A DNA stretch of 44,985 nt from Lingula anatina (taxonomy: Eukaryota; Brachiopoda; Lingulata; Lingulida; Lingulidae): assembly GCF_001039355.2 (NCBI RefSeq), contig NW_019775889.1:68580-113564 (forward strand), given 5' to 3'. Position numbers and translations under genes: made by a program. Shown here piece after piece: positions 1 to 11,477 of this stretch (position 1 is the stretch's first letter; the number at the start of each line of letters is the position of its first letter). Under the pieces are notes generated by a model. It was given only the letters and a program-made list of their open reading frames with translations. It made no database searches and was not told the DNA's origin.

Positions 1-2565
1 GTACATATCTTAATATGTACATAAAATTTTACAGGAGCGTCTTTTAATCTTTACCCATCTCCCCACCTACTTCTCTCTCTTTCTCTCTCTTTCTCTTTCT
101 CTCTCTCTCTCTCTCTTTCTCCTTTTTACTTTAAGTTTGTTGTATCATTCCTTTATCCTCCCTGTCAAATACTCTCCTAATTCATACAAATGGCAGTTAA
201 TCATACATGTTTCCCCCCAAATTGTTTTCATAATGAAGAGATCAAATGGATTAGAGGCTGCCACCTATCAGCTAGGTAAGTTTAAATTCATACAAGTAGA
301 CAGCAGAACAGCCCTACTCAAGTCACGTAATACCTGATTTCAACCACTCAATTCACGATCTATTAGTCTGCTAGAGCAAACATTTATGACTCCTGATAAT
401 GACTTTAGTTTAATGACTAAGCAGGAAATACCAACCATTTTTTTCTTTTTTTTTTTAATTTATCCATTCTTAACTTATCAGAAGAATGGTACACATTTTT
501 CTTTACATTACAAATTAAATTATTTGTGATCTAAAAGAATAATGTGATGTTTGTGAAACCTTTGTTTTTATACCACATGTACATAGTAAAGATATTTAAG
601 GCTGCAATCAGCAAATTCAAAAGGGGGGGGGGGGTCATTTTGAAATAGTGGTCCACTTGAGCTGAGAAATGAAAAATGCCATATAACCTAATATTAAAAT
701 TTAAACCTTTCCCAACCCTCCACCTAACCCCTCCCCCCCCTAAAGGACATGTAATATGTTTAATCTCTTCAAAGTCACCCCAAAGCGTAAGGCACATCTT
801 CAGTATTTCATATGAATCAAATCAAGTAGTAATAATCTGATAAAACAATTTATATATGAATTTCTTTTGGGGGTCTATTAATCAACGTCACATTCCATTA
901 CTTTCAATTCTGAATATCATAAAGAAGAAACTACTAGTATATAATTTCCTTCAAGAAAATTAGGCATACAAGTACACTAAATCCCTTGGTCTCGCCATTA
1001 TTATCAATAAATTCCTAATCCGAGGTTGAAACTGTCACTTGTTCCGTTGATTAATGTCTCTCATGCGCCTGGCCTTCAGCAACAGAAATATTCATTGATA
1101 ATCAATACGGGTTCCTATCCCCTGACATGAGAGAGGCTGACACTATCAATTAGATCCAGTTTGACTGTATTCAAATGCCACTCATAGCCTATCAATTGCA
1201 TTCATGTCAGCTAAAAAAGGAATTGGTATTTGGTATGGAAAGTGTGTGTGTGTGTGTGTGTTTGTGTGTCACAGTGTACGTCTAAAATCATGGCTGGGCA
1301 ATTTTACTCTTTTTTTTTTTTTTTGAAAAAATGAGAATGCGATGTGCTGCACAGACAGTATAAATTGAAATTAAGCGTAATTTTAGGCAATGGTCGTCTG
1401 GTTATCATTTTTGTTCTATTTTACAGTGCAGTTTTTCCCCACAGAAAAATTTTGAAAAATATTTATTTATTTTTTTTTTTTTTTTGGAAAATATTTTCAA
1501 TATGTTAGTGTTTTCCTTTCTCTTAACAGAAGTCAATTCTTTTTCCTTTAGTCAGCAGCTAGTTGAGTACCAATCGTGGTAGGCCTACAATTAACTTTTT
1601 TTTTTTGTAGTATAAGACTTCAGCAGCTGTCCCTAAATATTTCTTTATCTATGGCCTTGTTTTGTAAAAAAAAAAAAAAAAAAAAAAAACTGCATACCCC
1701 AGCATTCATAGTAAAGAGACTTTATTTATTTATTTGTTTGTTTGTTTGATAGATTGTTGTTTGTTTGTTTGTTTGTATCAGAGAGAAGGTGAATAGAGGC
1801 TATATATCAAAGATATTTTGTGCCCACAGTTGAGTCTTTCCCCCCCTCCCCTTCCCCCCACTTCCTACATTTTAACTCTTATCAAAAAAGCACATAGGGT
1901 AATGATTCAATCCTTCCAATGGGTACAAATTTTTTTAATTTTCAGATGCATAATTTTATAATCGCAAAAAAATATATATACCTATATAGCATTATTTATA
2001 TAATTTTACTGCACAGAACAGGAGTATAGAGTATCTTGCTTTTAATTTTGTTGTTACCACTCAATAGGAATGCTCTAATTTTAAGAAATTATGACTTGAA
2101 AAATACAGTCTCTGTAGAATTTACAATTTTCCCCCCATTGAAAAGATCGAGTAATTACTGTACAAGTAGCAGCTTGGGATTTTTTTTTTTTTTTTTTTTT
2201 TTTGGGGGGGGGGAATTGATAGAGGCAGGTCGACTAATTGGATTGGTTCACCTAAAGCCTTAAAAATGGAAGCATGAAAAGAAAAGAGAAAGCAGCAATT
2301 GGCAATTAAATGATTAATTGTTTTCAGGGGCAATTACCAAGATTTATTGCAACATTGTTCTGGTTTTAATTAATGTAGCTTGACGACACCCAAGTGCTAT
2401 ACACGATTCAAAGACGTAACAGAATGACTTTTGACTTGCCAACACAGGATATGACTATATACATTCCAATTTTACTGCAAATGTCATCACTGAGAAGCTT
2501 GGAGGAAGTAAGAATGCTGTGTATTACAAACTTCTTTTCATACAAATTGTTTTAGAATTCACGTC
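1..2565. other. Gene-free flank rich in simple repeats
   Basis: No exon with convincing coding character and paired splice sites was found on either strand. Visible structure includes a CT-rich tract (about 61-122), a G-run (about 622-634) followed by a C-rich stretch near 716-740, a (GT)n tract near 1241-1262, several T- or A-runs longer than 15 bases (about 1311-1324, 1470-1485, 1666-1689), TTTG tandem repeats (about 1734-1777) and a T-run joined to a G-run at 2180-2212. The piece around 605-745 resembles the interior of the CAGGCCCGTAGCCAG MITE family described below, but its ends are not clear. Confidence 0.5.
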
Positions 2566-2568
2566 TAA

Positions 2569-2878
2569 GGCCCCATTCAGATCAAGAAGATCCGAGTGCT
2601 AGCTAGGCCACAACCTTAATATGGCGGACCTACATGAAAGAAAACCACTTAATCCTGTAATGGTCTCTCTGCCTCTCACATCTCTCCGCCTCTCATCCCT
2701 GCAGGGGCACAGTAATTAAATCTTGGCTCAATTCAACCGGTCCAGATTTGATGCATGGGGAGGCGTGCGAGAGGCAGAGAGACCATTACAGGATTAAGCG
2801 ATCTTCCTTTCATGTAGGTCTACCATATTTAGGTCGTGGCCTAGCTAGCACTCGGCTCTCCTCGATCTGAATGGTCCC
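2569..2878. mobile_element. Palindromic MITE with TAA target duplication (PIF/Harbinger type)
   Basis: The left end GGCCCCATTCAGATC pairs with the right end GATCTGAATGGTCCC, and both are flanked by TAA (2566-2568 and 2879-2881). The inverted arms continue far inwards: GTGCTAGCTAGGCC pairs with GGCCTAGCTAGCAC, and AATCCTGTAATGGTCTC pairs with GAGACCATTACAGGATT. The element is therefore mostly one large hairpin of about 310 bp with no coding capacity. A 3-bp TAA duplication with terminal inverted repeats beginning GGG/GGC is typical of PIF/Harbinger-derived MITEs. Similar termini occur near 27.35-27.6 kb and 41.35 kb. Confidence 0.8.
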
Positions 2879-3279
2879 TAATATCAGATACTGGACACAG
2901 CAGTAGCACGGTAATAACTTACTGGGAGTCAGGAGAGGTAGTTTCACGGTGTCTTCTACAACTCGGGATGGTTTCGTTAAATATTATTTCGGACTGCTGT
3001 GTATAAAAAAAAACGTGTCACGTCTTCAGAGAATTACCAAGAAGATTATAACAATTAAACTGAGGTACACGCACTAACTGCCAATACCCAAACCTCACGA
3101 CCCTAGGCCTAAAACGGCTATCCCCCCCCCCCCCCCCCCCCCCCCCACTAAACACACACGTACTAGTACTATATGTCACCACCACTAATCACCTGTCCCA
3201 ATTTTACAAGACTAGCTGTTACTTTCATTAAAATAAAACATGTACGTTACTTGTTGCAAATCAACTTCACGCCTCCATC

Positions 3280-3540
3280 GTCTCCACCATACTCTCTGTT
3301 AATAACCGCAACAAAACGCGTCCTCGAGGTGAAGTACGTGTGTCCTGAATTTCGTTTGAAGACAATGCAGCTTGCCGCAGACTGGAGCAGAGAGATAAAA
3401 CGCAACCCGCACCGACAGCGTGACCGGCTAGTTGGTGGCCCAGTTGACCGCTAGGTGTCGCAACAGAAACTTACTTCGCGGAGAGGATTTCCCTCCCGTT
3501 TCTATAAATAGAACCATCGCGGGGGCAGTTCAAAACTGTA
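3280..3540. promoter_or_regulatory. Candidate promoter island with TATA-like box
   Basis: This stretch is clearly richer in C, G and CpG than its AT-rich surroundings. It contains TATAAATAG near 3503, with CG-rich sequence on both sides. Possible GT-type donor sites occur on the minus strand (acttac at about 2917-2922 and 3470-3475), which could mark short 5' exons of a gene running left. The orientation is not decided by the sequence, and no start codon with a continued reading frame was found. Confidence 0.25.
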
Positions 3541-4061
3541 TACTGATCTTTTACTTTATTTGTCATTAATTTATCTATTTTTTCTTATATCTTCAAATGG
3601 TTGAAGACTTTTGAAAATGAAAGAATGTCTGTTCAAATATTGATTCCTTTGGCTTAAATATTTTCCATTATACCTATACAAATCCACAAGCACGTTTACC
3701 ACAAATAAACAAATTTAAAAAATGATAACTAACTAGATTCATGAAATTTAAGACAAAACATTTATTCAGAATCAATCCATTAAAGTAACTGGTGACTTTA
3801 AGGAAAATGGTGTGAATAAAATATCAGCATGTATAAGTTTTATTATACAACCACTGGAACAAGGCACACTGTAGGAAATTTAAATACACAGTTCACACCA
3901 GTATAAGTACGTACCATATTTACTGAAAGTCATTTCAAGGATAATACGATAAAGTATAAAAATAATAAAAACACAAAACACATGTTATTAATATGATACA
4001 AATTCCTATGACACCAGCAGGTCAATGATTTTAATAACAACACACATTGATTAATTCAGAC

Positions 4062-4206
4062 CAGGTCTGACGTTGGGGGGGGGGGGGGGGGAATCTTTTC
4101 CTAGAAAAGTGGCCATTTTACCAAGAGACCTTTGTGTTCAAAGATCAAATTTTTACCCAAAGCCGATTTTTCCAGGCAAACCCCCCCCCACTCCACCCTG
4201 GGCCTG
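4062..4206. mobile_element. MITE, CAGGCCCGTAGCCAG family, degenerate copy
   Basis: It starts CAGGTCTGACGTTGG, followed by a long G-run, and ends CACCCTGGGCCTG, preceded by a C-run. The interior reads like the copy at 8177-8346: a phrase near AAAAGTGGCC, then AAAGATCAAATTTTTACCC, then a TTTTTCCAGGCAAA phrase. Termini and interior order match the better copies, with several substitutions. Confidence 0.6.
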
Positions 4207-4469
4207 CAGACTTGGGGGGGCTATTCCCTAGCAGGTATATTCAACCCAAAGCTGGGATAATTGACCGATGCCAAAGCGCTGGGATATTAATTTCTGAGGT
4301 CTTCAAAACAATATATTTACTAGTCAACATTGAGTTTTATCAGACCTTGAATTCCTGGATATAATATCATATTCTTTGTTAATTGTATAATTAAAATATA
4401 TAGTTACTTTATCATTTATGTCAAAGATAATACATCATGCTCTTGTGTATGTTATCATCCTATCACACA

Positions 4470-4472
<3 letters not shown>

Positions 4473-4513
<41 letters not shown>
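4473..4513. repeat. (AAAT)n microsatellite
   Basis: About ten tandem AAAT units. A similar tract lies at about 31628-31668. Confidence 0.85.
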
Positions 4514-4514
<1 letters not shown>

Positions 4515-5892
4515 GAATTGAAAACAGAGTGGCCTTCAAATCTCCACCAGTGTGCAATTTAAAATATATAAATATACATCTAAAATATTTCATATTCTAA
4601 AACATATAAAATATATCTCATATAGAAATTACTCAGCAGCATTAATAAGCTTCATGTAAGGCACATGGTTATTTCACACAACATAAATAAAAAAAATTCT
4701 CCAAAAACAAAGTTTTGTTAATTTTACTTGAAAATGTCATTCAGCAGTTATGAAATATTAGCTGACTTTAAAAGAAACTGGTGTGAGTGTCTAGAAAAAA
4801 ATTAATCCTGAAAAATAAAATATCAGAAAAAATATAGCCTTTTGAAATATTCAAATAATAACCGCAGTACCCTACAGTGAATCCAAGTTACAAGTTTTGC
4901 ACTACATCTAGTAAGATAATCTGGCTAATAAAGCGGATAATCTGCATAGCAGAAAATGCCAGCAAAAATAAATCAATAAAAATAAATAAGCTAAAAGAAT
5001 AATTATAATAAAAAAAACAGCATAGCACTCTATCACAGAAATCTGTTCTCTGGAATATTTCAAGTTTTACATACAATAGGCCAAGACATAACATAATACA
5101 ACTTAACATGAACCATGACATGATTTTCTCAATCATTTTAGTTTAAAAACCTCACACTAGATGACAGCACCTGGTGGCGCATCACACAAGGCACCAGAGC
5201 AAAATATGTGTCCACCGTTTTTCATCATTTTTCACCCCCTTTTTTTTCAAAATATATTTTCCTCATTAATAAGTATCAATGCATTTCAAATAATAAGTAT
5301 CAATGCCGCACAAAAATGTGAACCAAAGAAGAAAATTTTGAAAGTGTCATTACAAACAAAGTCCCTAGACAATGTTTCAGAGACAATTAAGTTCTAGAAA
5401 TCTTGTGCCATTACTTCGAAATGACTTAGTTTCCAGTCTAAAAAAATTATAGGCTACTTGACTTTCTATTTTAATAAGTAAAATAAGTAAAATCCATATC
5501 ACCAAAGGTGAATTCTATCTCTATGTCTGAGCTGATTTATGGCACATTTGGTAGAAAAATCTAAAAAAGTTTCATAAAACTAATTCTAGCTAAATCTATT
5601 TCTCCGTGGCTTTTAACTACTAATACTATGATGTTCAGATAAGGCAATAACATTGGAATACCAATGAAAGTAGAAAGAAACATTTCTGTAAAATCTTGGC
5701 AAGTGAACATAACACAATACAAACAAGTTAAGTGGTCTTCTTAATGTGTCTGCAGTCATCACAGAATATTAAATATTTTTACAGTCATTTCACTGCATCC
5801 CTGACAACTACAATACATACACCAGTACCCCCCCCCCCCCCACCCTCCCCTCCTCATCATGGCCTCATGCTCACAATTAATTCCCATTTCAT

Positions 5893-6470
5893 TTAAGCCA
5901 AGGGCGGCTTAGATTGCAGGTGCCCTGCAAAAGTGGGTGGTACATTGTGGAACATGGGCGTTTCTGTAGGCTGAACAGTAAAGGGAGTAGTTGAAGTGGC
6001 CCCTGTGGATGGCAGTGGGGGTGGCGGATACTGATCTGTGGGCAGCTGAGGGCTCATTGCCTCGCTGTATGCTGGTGGCGGGGGATAGTTCACAGGAGGC
6101 ATGACATTGTTGGCAAAAGGCGGTGGCCCGTAAGAAGATGGCGGCGGATACCCCGACCCAGGTGCAGGCATGTGCCCATAAGAAGATGGCGGTGGATACT
6201 CCGGCCCAGGTGTGTACATGTACCCATTGGAAATTGGCTGGAGAGGGGGCTGCATCGTTTGGGGGATGGATTGTGGCATCGTTGCTTGAGGACTGGTGTA
6301 GGAGGGGTTTGTCACTCCATTGTCATGAGGCCTGTCAGTGTTGGAATCGTTGGTCAGGCCTTCCCTTGATCTTGCTCGTTTTTTCTTCAATTGACTGTAG
6401 TGGATGACACCACCCACCACACCAGCGATGGCCAGTAATACAACCACCGCAACAACACCATAAATCCAAC
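5893..6470 (-). CDS. Exon 21: transmembrane helix and proline-rich cytoplasmic tail
   Basis: It opens with a 23-residue hydrophobic stretch ([20 protein letters not shown] and following residues), then LKKKRARSR as stop-transfer. The tail has two near repeats of the type YPPPSSYG, a PPAY motif (residues about 1244-1247) that fits the PPxY consensus for WW domains such as those of NEDD4-type ligases, and several PPPP runs. An open frame on the opposite strand at 6123-6407 is only a shadow of this biased sequence. Confidence 0.88.
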
Positions 6471-9400
6471 CTAGAAGGAAAAAGATCATTTTTGAAGTGT
6501 GACATGTGAAGTTTAAGTTGAACAGATAGACTTTAAAGTGCCAATAAAGATACACTGGTATGTACATAGAAATATATTGTCATTTCCATTAATATAGTTC
6601 TAAATCATCTCAATATTAATGCATGAAACCATCTTATCAATACACTGCACAAAAAAGAGAAAAATTATTCTTCTTGAGAATAATGAGAATAATTCTATTA
6701 TAATATTAAGTTTCTCTTACCATTATCAACACCACCACTTCCACCTGCACCTGCAGCAATTAGAAATAAACAAATGAAAGAACAAACAAACAAACTACCC
6801 CAAAGTCAAATATTCTGTCATCATATCGTGCAAAACTATGTACTGAACTTTCCCAACCCAGACCTAAAACCTTTCAAATAAATGTACTTGATGTCAATGT
6901 TTCTGTCTGAAATGCACAAGGAAGTATAAACAACTGAGCAGCCATTTAGAACTTATAAATTATTTGACCAGAATCATGTTATGAAACTATAAATCAAAGT
7001 TCCAAGATGAGTCAAGTATTGATTCGCAAATACAAGAAAATTGTATTTTATTCTGGGAAAAATTCAATTTGGTTTGAAAATTGCAGATAAAATATGATGC
7101 CTTGAACATCAGGCTAAATTAATCTTATTTTAATAAGATAAATTTAATACCAAAATAACCAGCTTTTAGATGACCAACCAATAACATGTGCCCTGCCTAG
7201 TCAGATGTATGAAATGATTCTTAAAATTATTCTTACCTGCTTTGGCAGTATACTTCAGCTTAAAGCCAGTGAATCCGCTGACAGTGTTTTCATCTATGTA
7301 GAACATTATCATAGATGTATTTTGGGTTGTTGTCACCGAGGACGGAGTGCTGCTTCCACACGACGTCTGCAGCAGTGAGTATGACCCGTCTCCCGTTGGT
7401 ATACCATCATATATCTTAAAGATGAAATCAAAATTATACATATTTTTTCTTTTTTTTATTATTAATTATTATTATTTATTATTTATTTTTTTTAATTTTT
7501 TTTTTAATTTAGATTTTTTTCTCTAACTTTAGACTATACTGCACTAGGAAGGTGACAGGTGATAAAAAAGATTGTGATATACTGATAGAATTGATAGCAC
7601 AACTGTAGCACCATGATGTCACTATAAAATTGAAAATTTCATTACCAAAATATATAAGAATGTCCAATTCGAAACACTGAGCCAAAGTGTCACTTTTTTA
7701 TCCCTTTTGTGATTTGGGGATTAAACAGACATGTACTCTTCACATCTGAACATTTCACATCTTCCTGTTCCAACACCTCTTGTTCAATCAAAATTTTACC
7801 TTCACGTAGTCCAGAGCACAGCTATTACGCATTGGTAAGTCCATTGCCTCAAATTCAAACTTGATGGTGCTGTCCTCATCTGCTTCAATGATCCACCACC
7901 AATCGTAGGTTCCAATATGGCTGCTTCCATAGTCCTGTGACTGCAGGTTGTATGAGGTGTCCGCTACCAGGTTGGTTGAATGGCTGACTCCACCTGAAAG
8001 TTAATTCCAGGTTAAGGTACCTACAGATTGTTACTTCTGGATTGCAAATCTCAAAACTAAAAAAATTGAAGGTTGATAAAAGTCAATCATTTCTAATAGA
8101 CTAGTACTAAATGTGTTTTTCAACCAATGAGGCATGAGGTTTCATACAAGGCATATATGGTATAATGTTATGCCTCCAGGCCCGTAGCCAGCAATTTCAA
8201 AAGGGGGGGTTCTTTCTCTGAAAAAGTGAACCTTTTTCCATAAAAACTTCATGTACCTAGATCAAATTTTACCCAGAGTGGACCTTTTCCCAGCAAAAGG
8301 GGCAGTTCTTTCAAACCACCCGAACCACCCCCTGGCTACATGCCTGATTATGTTATACCTCACAGGTTGACAAACACGTTTAGCCTTATTAGAAACATAA
8401 CTACACAAGTTCTAACATTTCTACATTGAAAGTCAATTTAAACTTTATGGGTGAAAATTTGATATTTTCCAATTAATTTAGGAAAATCCACAGAGGGTCA
8501 ATTCTTTCACTGCATGGGCAACTTCTACCCGTTGAATGTCTTTATTTACCTTTAGTTGTTGAAAAGACATTTGTTCCCTTCCAGAAGAGTTCAAATCCTA
8601 TGTCAGAGACACTGCTGTCAGAGTGGAAATAAACACTGGCTATCTGCTTGTAAACTGTCCATGAATAACTGCTATATGTGCTATGACGGATATTGTCAAC
8701 CTAAATAATAATAAAAATAATAACTATAATAATAAGTTCTTGAAAATGAGTCCCGTGTGTACCTTAGCTACATGTACAATGTAAAGGGCTTCTATAAACA
8801 ACTATAATTCTAATAAAAATTCTGAAGACAAAGCTGATGTATTGTAATAATATATATTAGAAGGTTAAAAATGCTGGCCCAAAATATTTTGCCCTACTGC
8901 ATGTTTACCTCAACATAGTCGTGTCCGCTCTCAACATGCAGCTGCGTGAGTCTGAACCTTAGGTACAGAAAGGGGGCGCCATTGACCACCCAGTACTTGT
9001 TGGTGTTATGGGGGTAGTTACCTGGAAAGTAGGGTGAAGTGATGCGGCCGAAGGTAGTGAAGGTAGTGGTGCCTGGAAGAAAAAAATAATAAAAACAGAT
9101 TGTCAATTATAAACTGAAATAGAGATGTCAAGTAAAAGAAAATGATATGACATTAATTATAATATTGTATTTAGAATATTTAGAAACTTATAAATACTAT
9201 ATGCAAAAACAGTTGACATGTTATTGAAAATATCAAATTATGCAAAGTCAAAATGAAGTTGTATTTTTTTTGGTGTGTATACATGCACATGCTGCAGCAT
9301 AGCCAAAGGCAGGATGGTTTGCCAGTTTGAAAGAATTACACTTTTAAATTGGAAAAGCTCCATATGCAGTTAAAATAAGAATTTGATCTACCACTGGCTT

Positions 9401-11403
9401 TATGCAATTTTCCCAAAGAGTCAACTAAAAAGATAACTAAAAGGGCAAAGTGTCTGCTTTTTCTAGTAAGAAAAAGAACCACTGAAATCTTCCAGCGGCT
9501 TCATGCATACCAGTTCCGCCACTTCCGCCACTTCCAGCTGTCACGCCTACAGAGTTCCATCTTGACACAAGGTAGTATGACAAAGAGAAGTATCTGTTAG
9601 AGGAACTGCTCAGTGTGTTGTATTTGAACAGGACCATAGACCCATTGGTTGAGGAGACGTAAGGGGTGGAGGGCGCACTTATGCCGCAGAGTGACGCTAT
9701 TAAGGCATATGACCCTGTTGTTGTTGGGAGCCCGTCATATATCTGAAACATACGATCATTATGATTATAAGATTGTCTGTGGTTCCAAGGATTTCATAAC
9801 TAATGACGATAATCACTTTCTTTAGTATAAAATATGAAATCACGATCATGGCTATGATTTGCTCTTGTCACAAGAGCATCATAAGGTTGAATGCCCCAAG
9901 TAAGAAAATGTTCACAGGTCTACAATTTGATCAAACAACCAAATTTACACAAATATGGAAAAAATTAGGTGTTGGTAATGGTAATATTATTATACCATGA
10001 CAAAAAATAAATGAGAGAGAGAGAGAAATAAGAGAGAGAGTCTGTCTCAGATATCAAAAGTTAAGACACACTCAAACTTGTCATCCAAGTTAACTACTAC
10101 TGTGTTGATTGTGGAACCCATGTTTCTGTCTTAAACATCATATCGAATCTTTAAAAATTGATCCCACTTCTGTCCGATTCTCACCTTAAGAGAACCTGAG
10201 GCACAGCTGGTAGAACTAGTGATATCAAGAGCACTGACAGTCATCTGAACAACATAATCCTGGGGCGCGTTAAAAATCCACCATCTGTCAAAGTTGCCAT
10301 AAGACTCCCAGGTATTGCGTCCATATATAATTCCATTGACGGAGGATGGGGAGGAAGATCCAGTCCAGCTTTGGTAGTTAATGCCACCTGAAAATTATTG
10401 CAGGTTGTATGTTTGAAGGTTATTATAATTGTATATCCAAGCGGAAAGGGAGGGGGAGGCAAGGGCCACCTTTTTGGCTGTGATAAGGTCTGCTGTGAAT
10501 CAGAATTTGATCAAGGTCCTACATACATAAAAAGTTAAAACAATCATGATCAAAATGTCCCTTTTTTCAGACGCATATCTCAAACTCCACCCACCCCCCA
10601 CCTCTGAAATTGCTGAGAGTTAATTTGAAAGAAAAAATATAAACACTTGGTGGTTCTTTGTAACAGATATTTTATCTTCTTGAAGTATATTCATATAATT
10701 GTCTACCAATTTCATCTTTTAATATTCCACTTTTTTTAGATTACATGACATGGACTGTACATAGTTTATTACCTCCGCCAAGGAGGTTATGTTTTCACCC
10801 GTTTGTTTGTTTGTTTCTTTGTTTGTTTGTCTGTCATCAACATGACTCAAAAAGTTAAGGACCGATTTTGATGATATTTTCAGGGCCAAGGAACAGATGA
10901 TTAATTTTTGGTGGTGATCTGGATCAATAATCAATAATAATAAAAAATTGCTGCTTTGGCAGAGGTCTGCGCTCTCGGAGTGCTTTTCTAGTACATGGGC
11001 ATAATTCTGCAACTTCAAAATTTTTAGTATAATAGTAGATTTAAAGTTAATAAATTAATGGAAAACACTTATGAAAATTTTTTTCTTCAAACTTATCTGT
11101 AACAGTTTGACTGTTGCTGCTGTCCTTACCATATGAAGTTGTAACATCGGTCCCTTTCCAGTATAAATCAAACCCTACCCTGGAAATGGAGCCATCCGAA
11201 TGGAAAATGACGGTTACCACTTGCTTATAAACAATAAAAGCATAGGGGGCGTCACTGGGCTGGTCATATCTGACTCCATCAACCTGGAATTCCAAGGGAT
11301 CAGATTTTAAATGTTTTTATATTGAAACAGTCAATAAATTATTCTAATTGGAAATCGCTCTTACTCTCTTTCTCTCTCTCACTCTCTCTCTCACACACAC
11401 ACA

Positions 11404-11477
<74 letters not shown>

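Larger units (their letters stand above)
2882..5892. other. Intergenic region; possible 3' UTR of the MAM/CUB gene at its right end
   Basis: No coding exon is recognised here. The stretch holds a C-run of about 26 bases (3122-3147), a locally CG-richer island with a TATA-like motif (3280-3540, listed separately), a MITE (4062-4206), an AAAT tandem repeat (4473-4513) and a C-run at 5827-5841. The MAM/CUB gene ends at 5893 on the minus strand, so its 3' UTR must extend some distance leftwards. I did not identify a convincing polyadenylation signal, so the UTR length is unknown. Confidence 0.45.

Noticed and set aside
3173-3454. 93-codon plus-strand frame
   Set aside because: No recognisable domain, start in AT-rich sequence, no splice context; CpG island composition alone can leave this open.
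6123-6407. Plus-strand open frame of 94 codons
   Set aside because: It is antisense to the proline-rich tail of the MAM/CUB protein; the biased CCN/GGN composition keeps other frames open.
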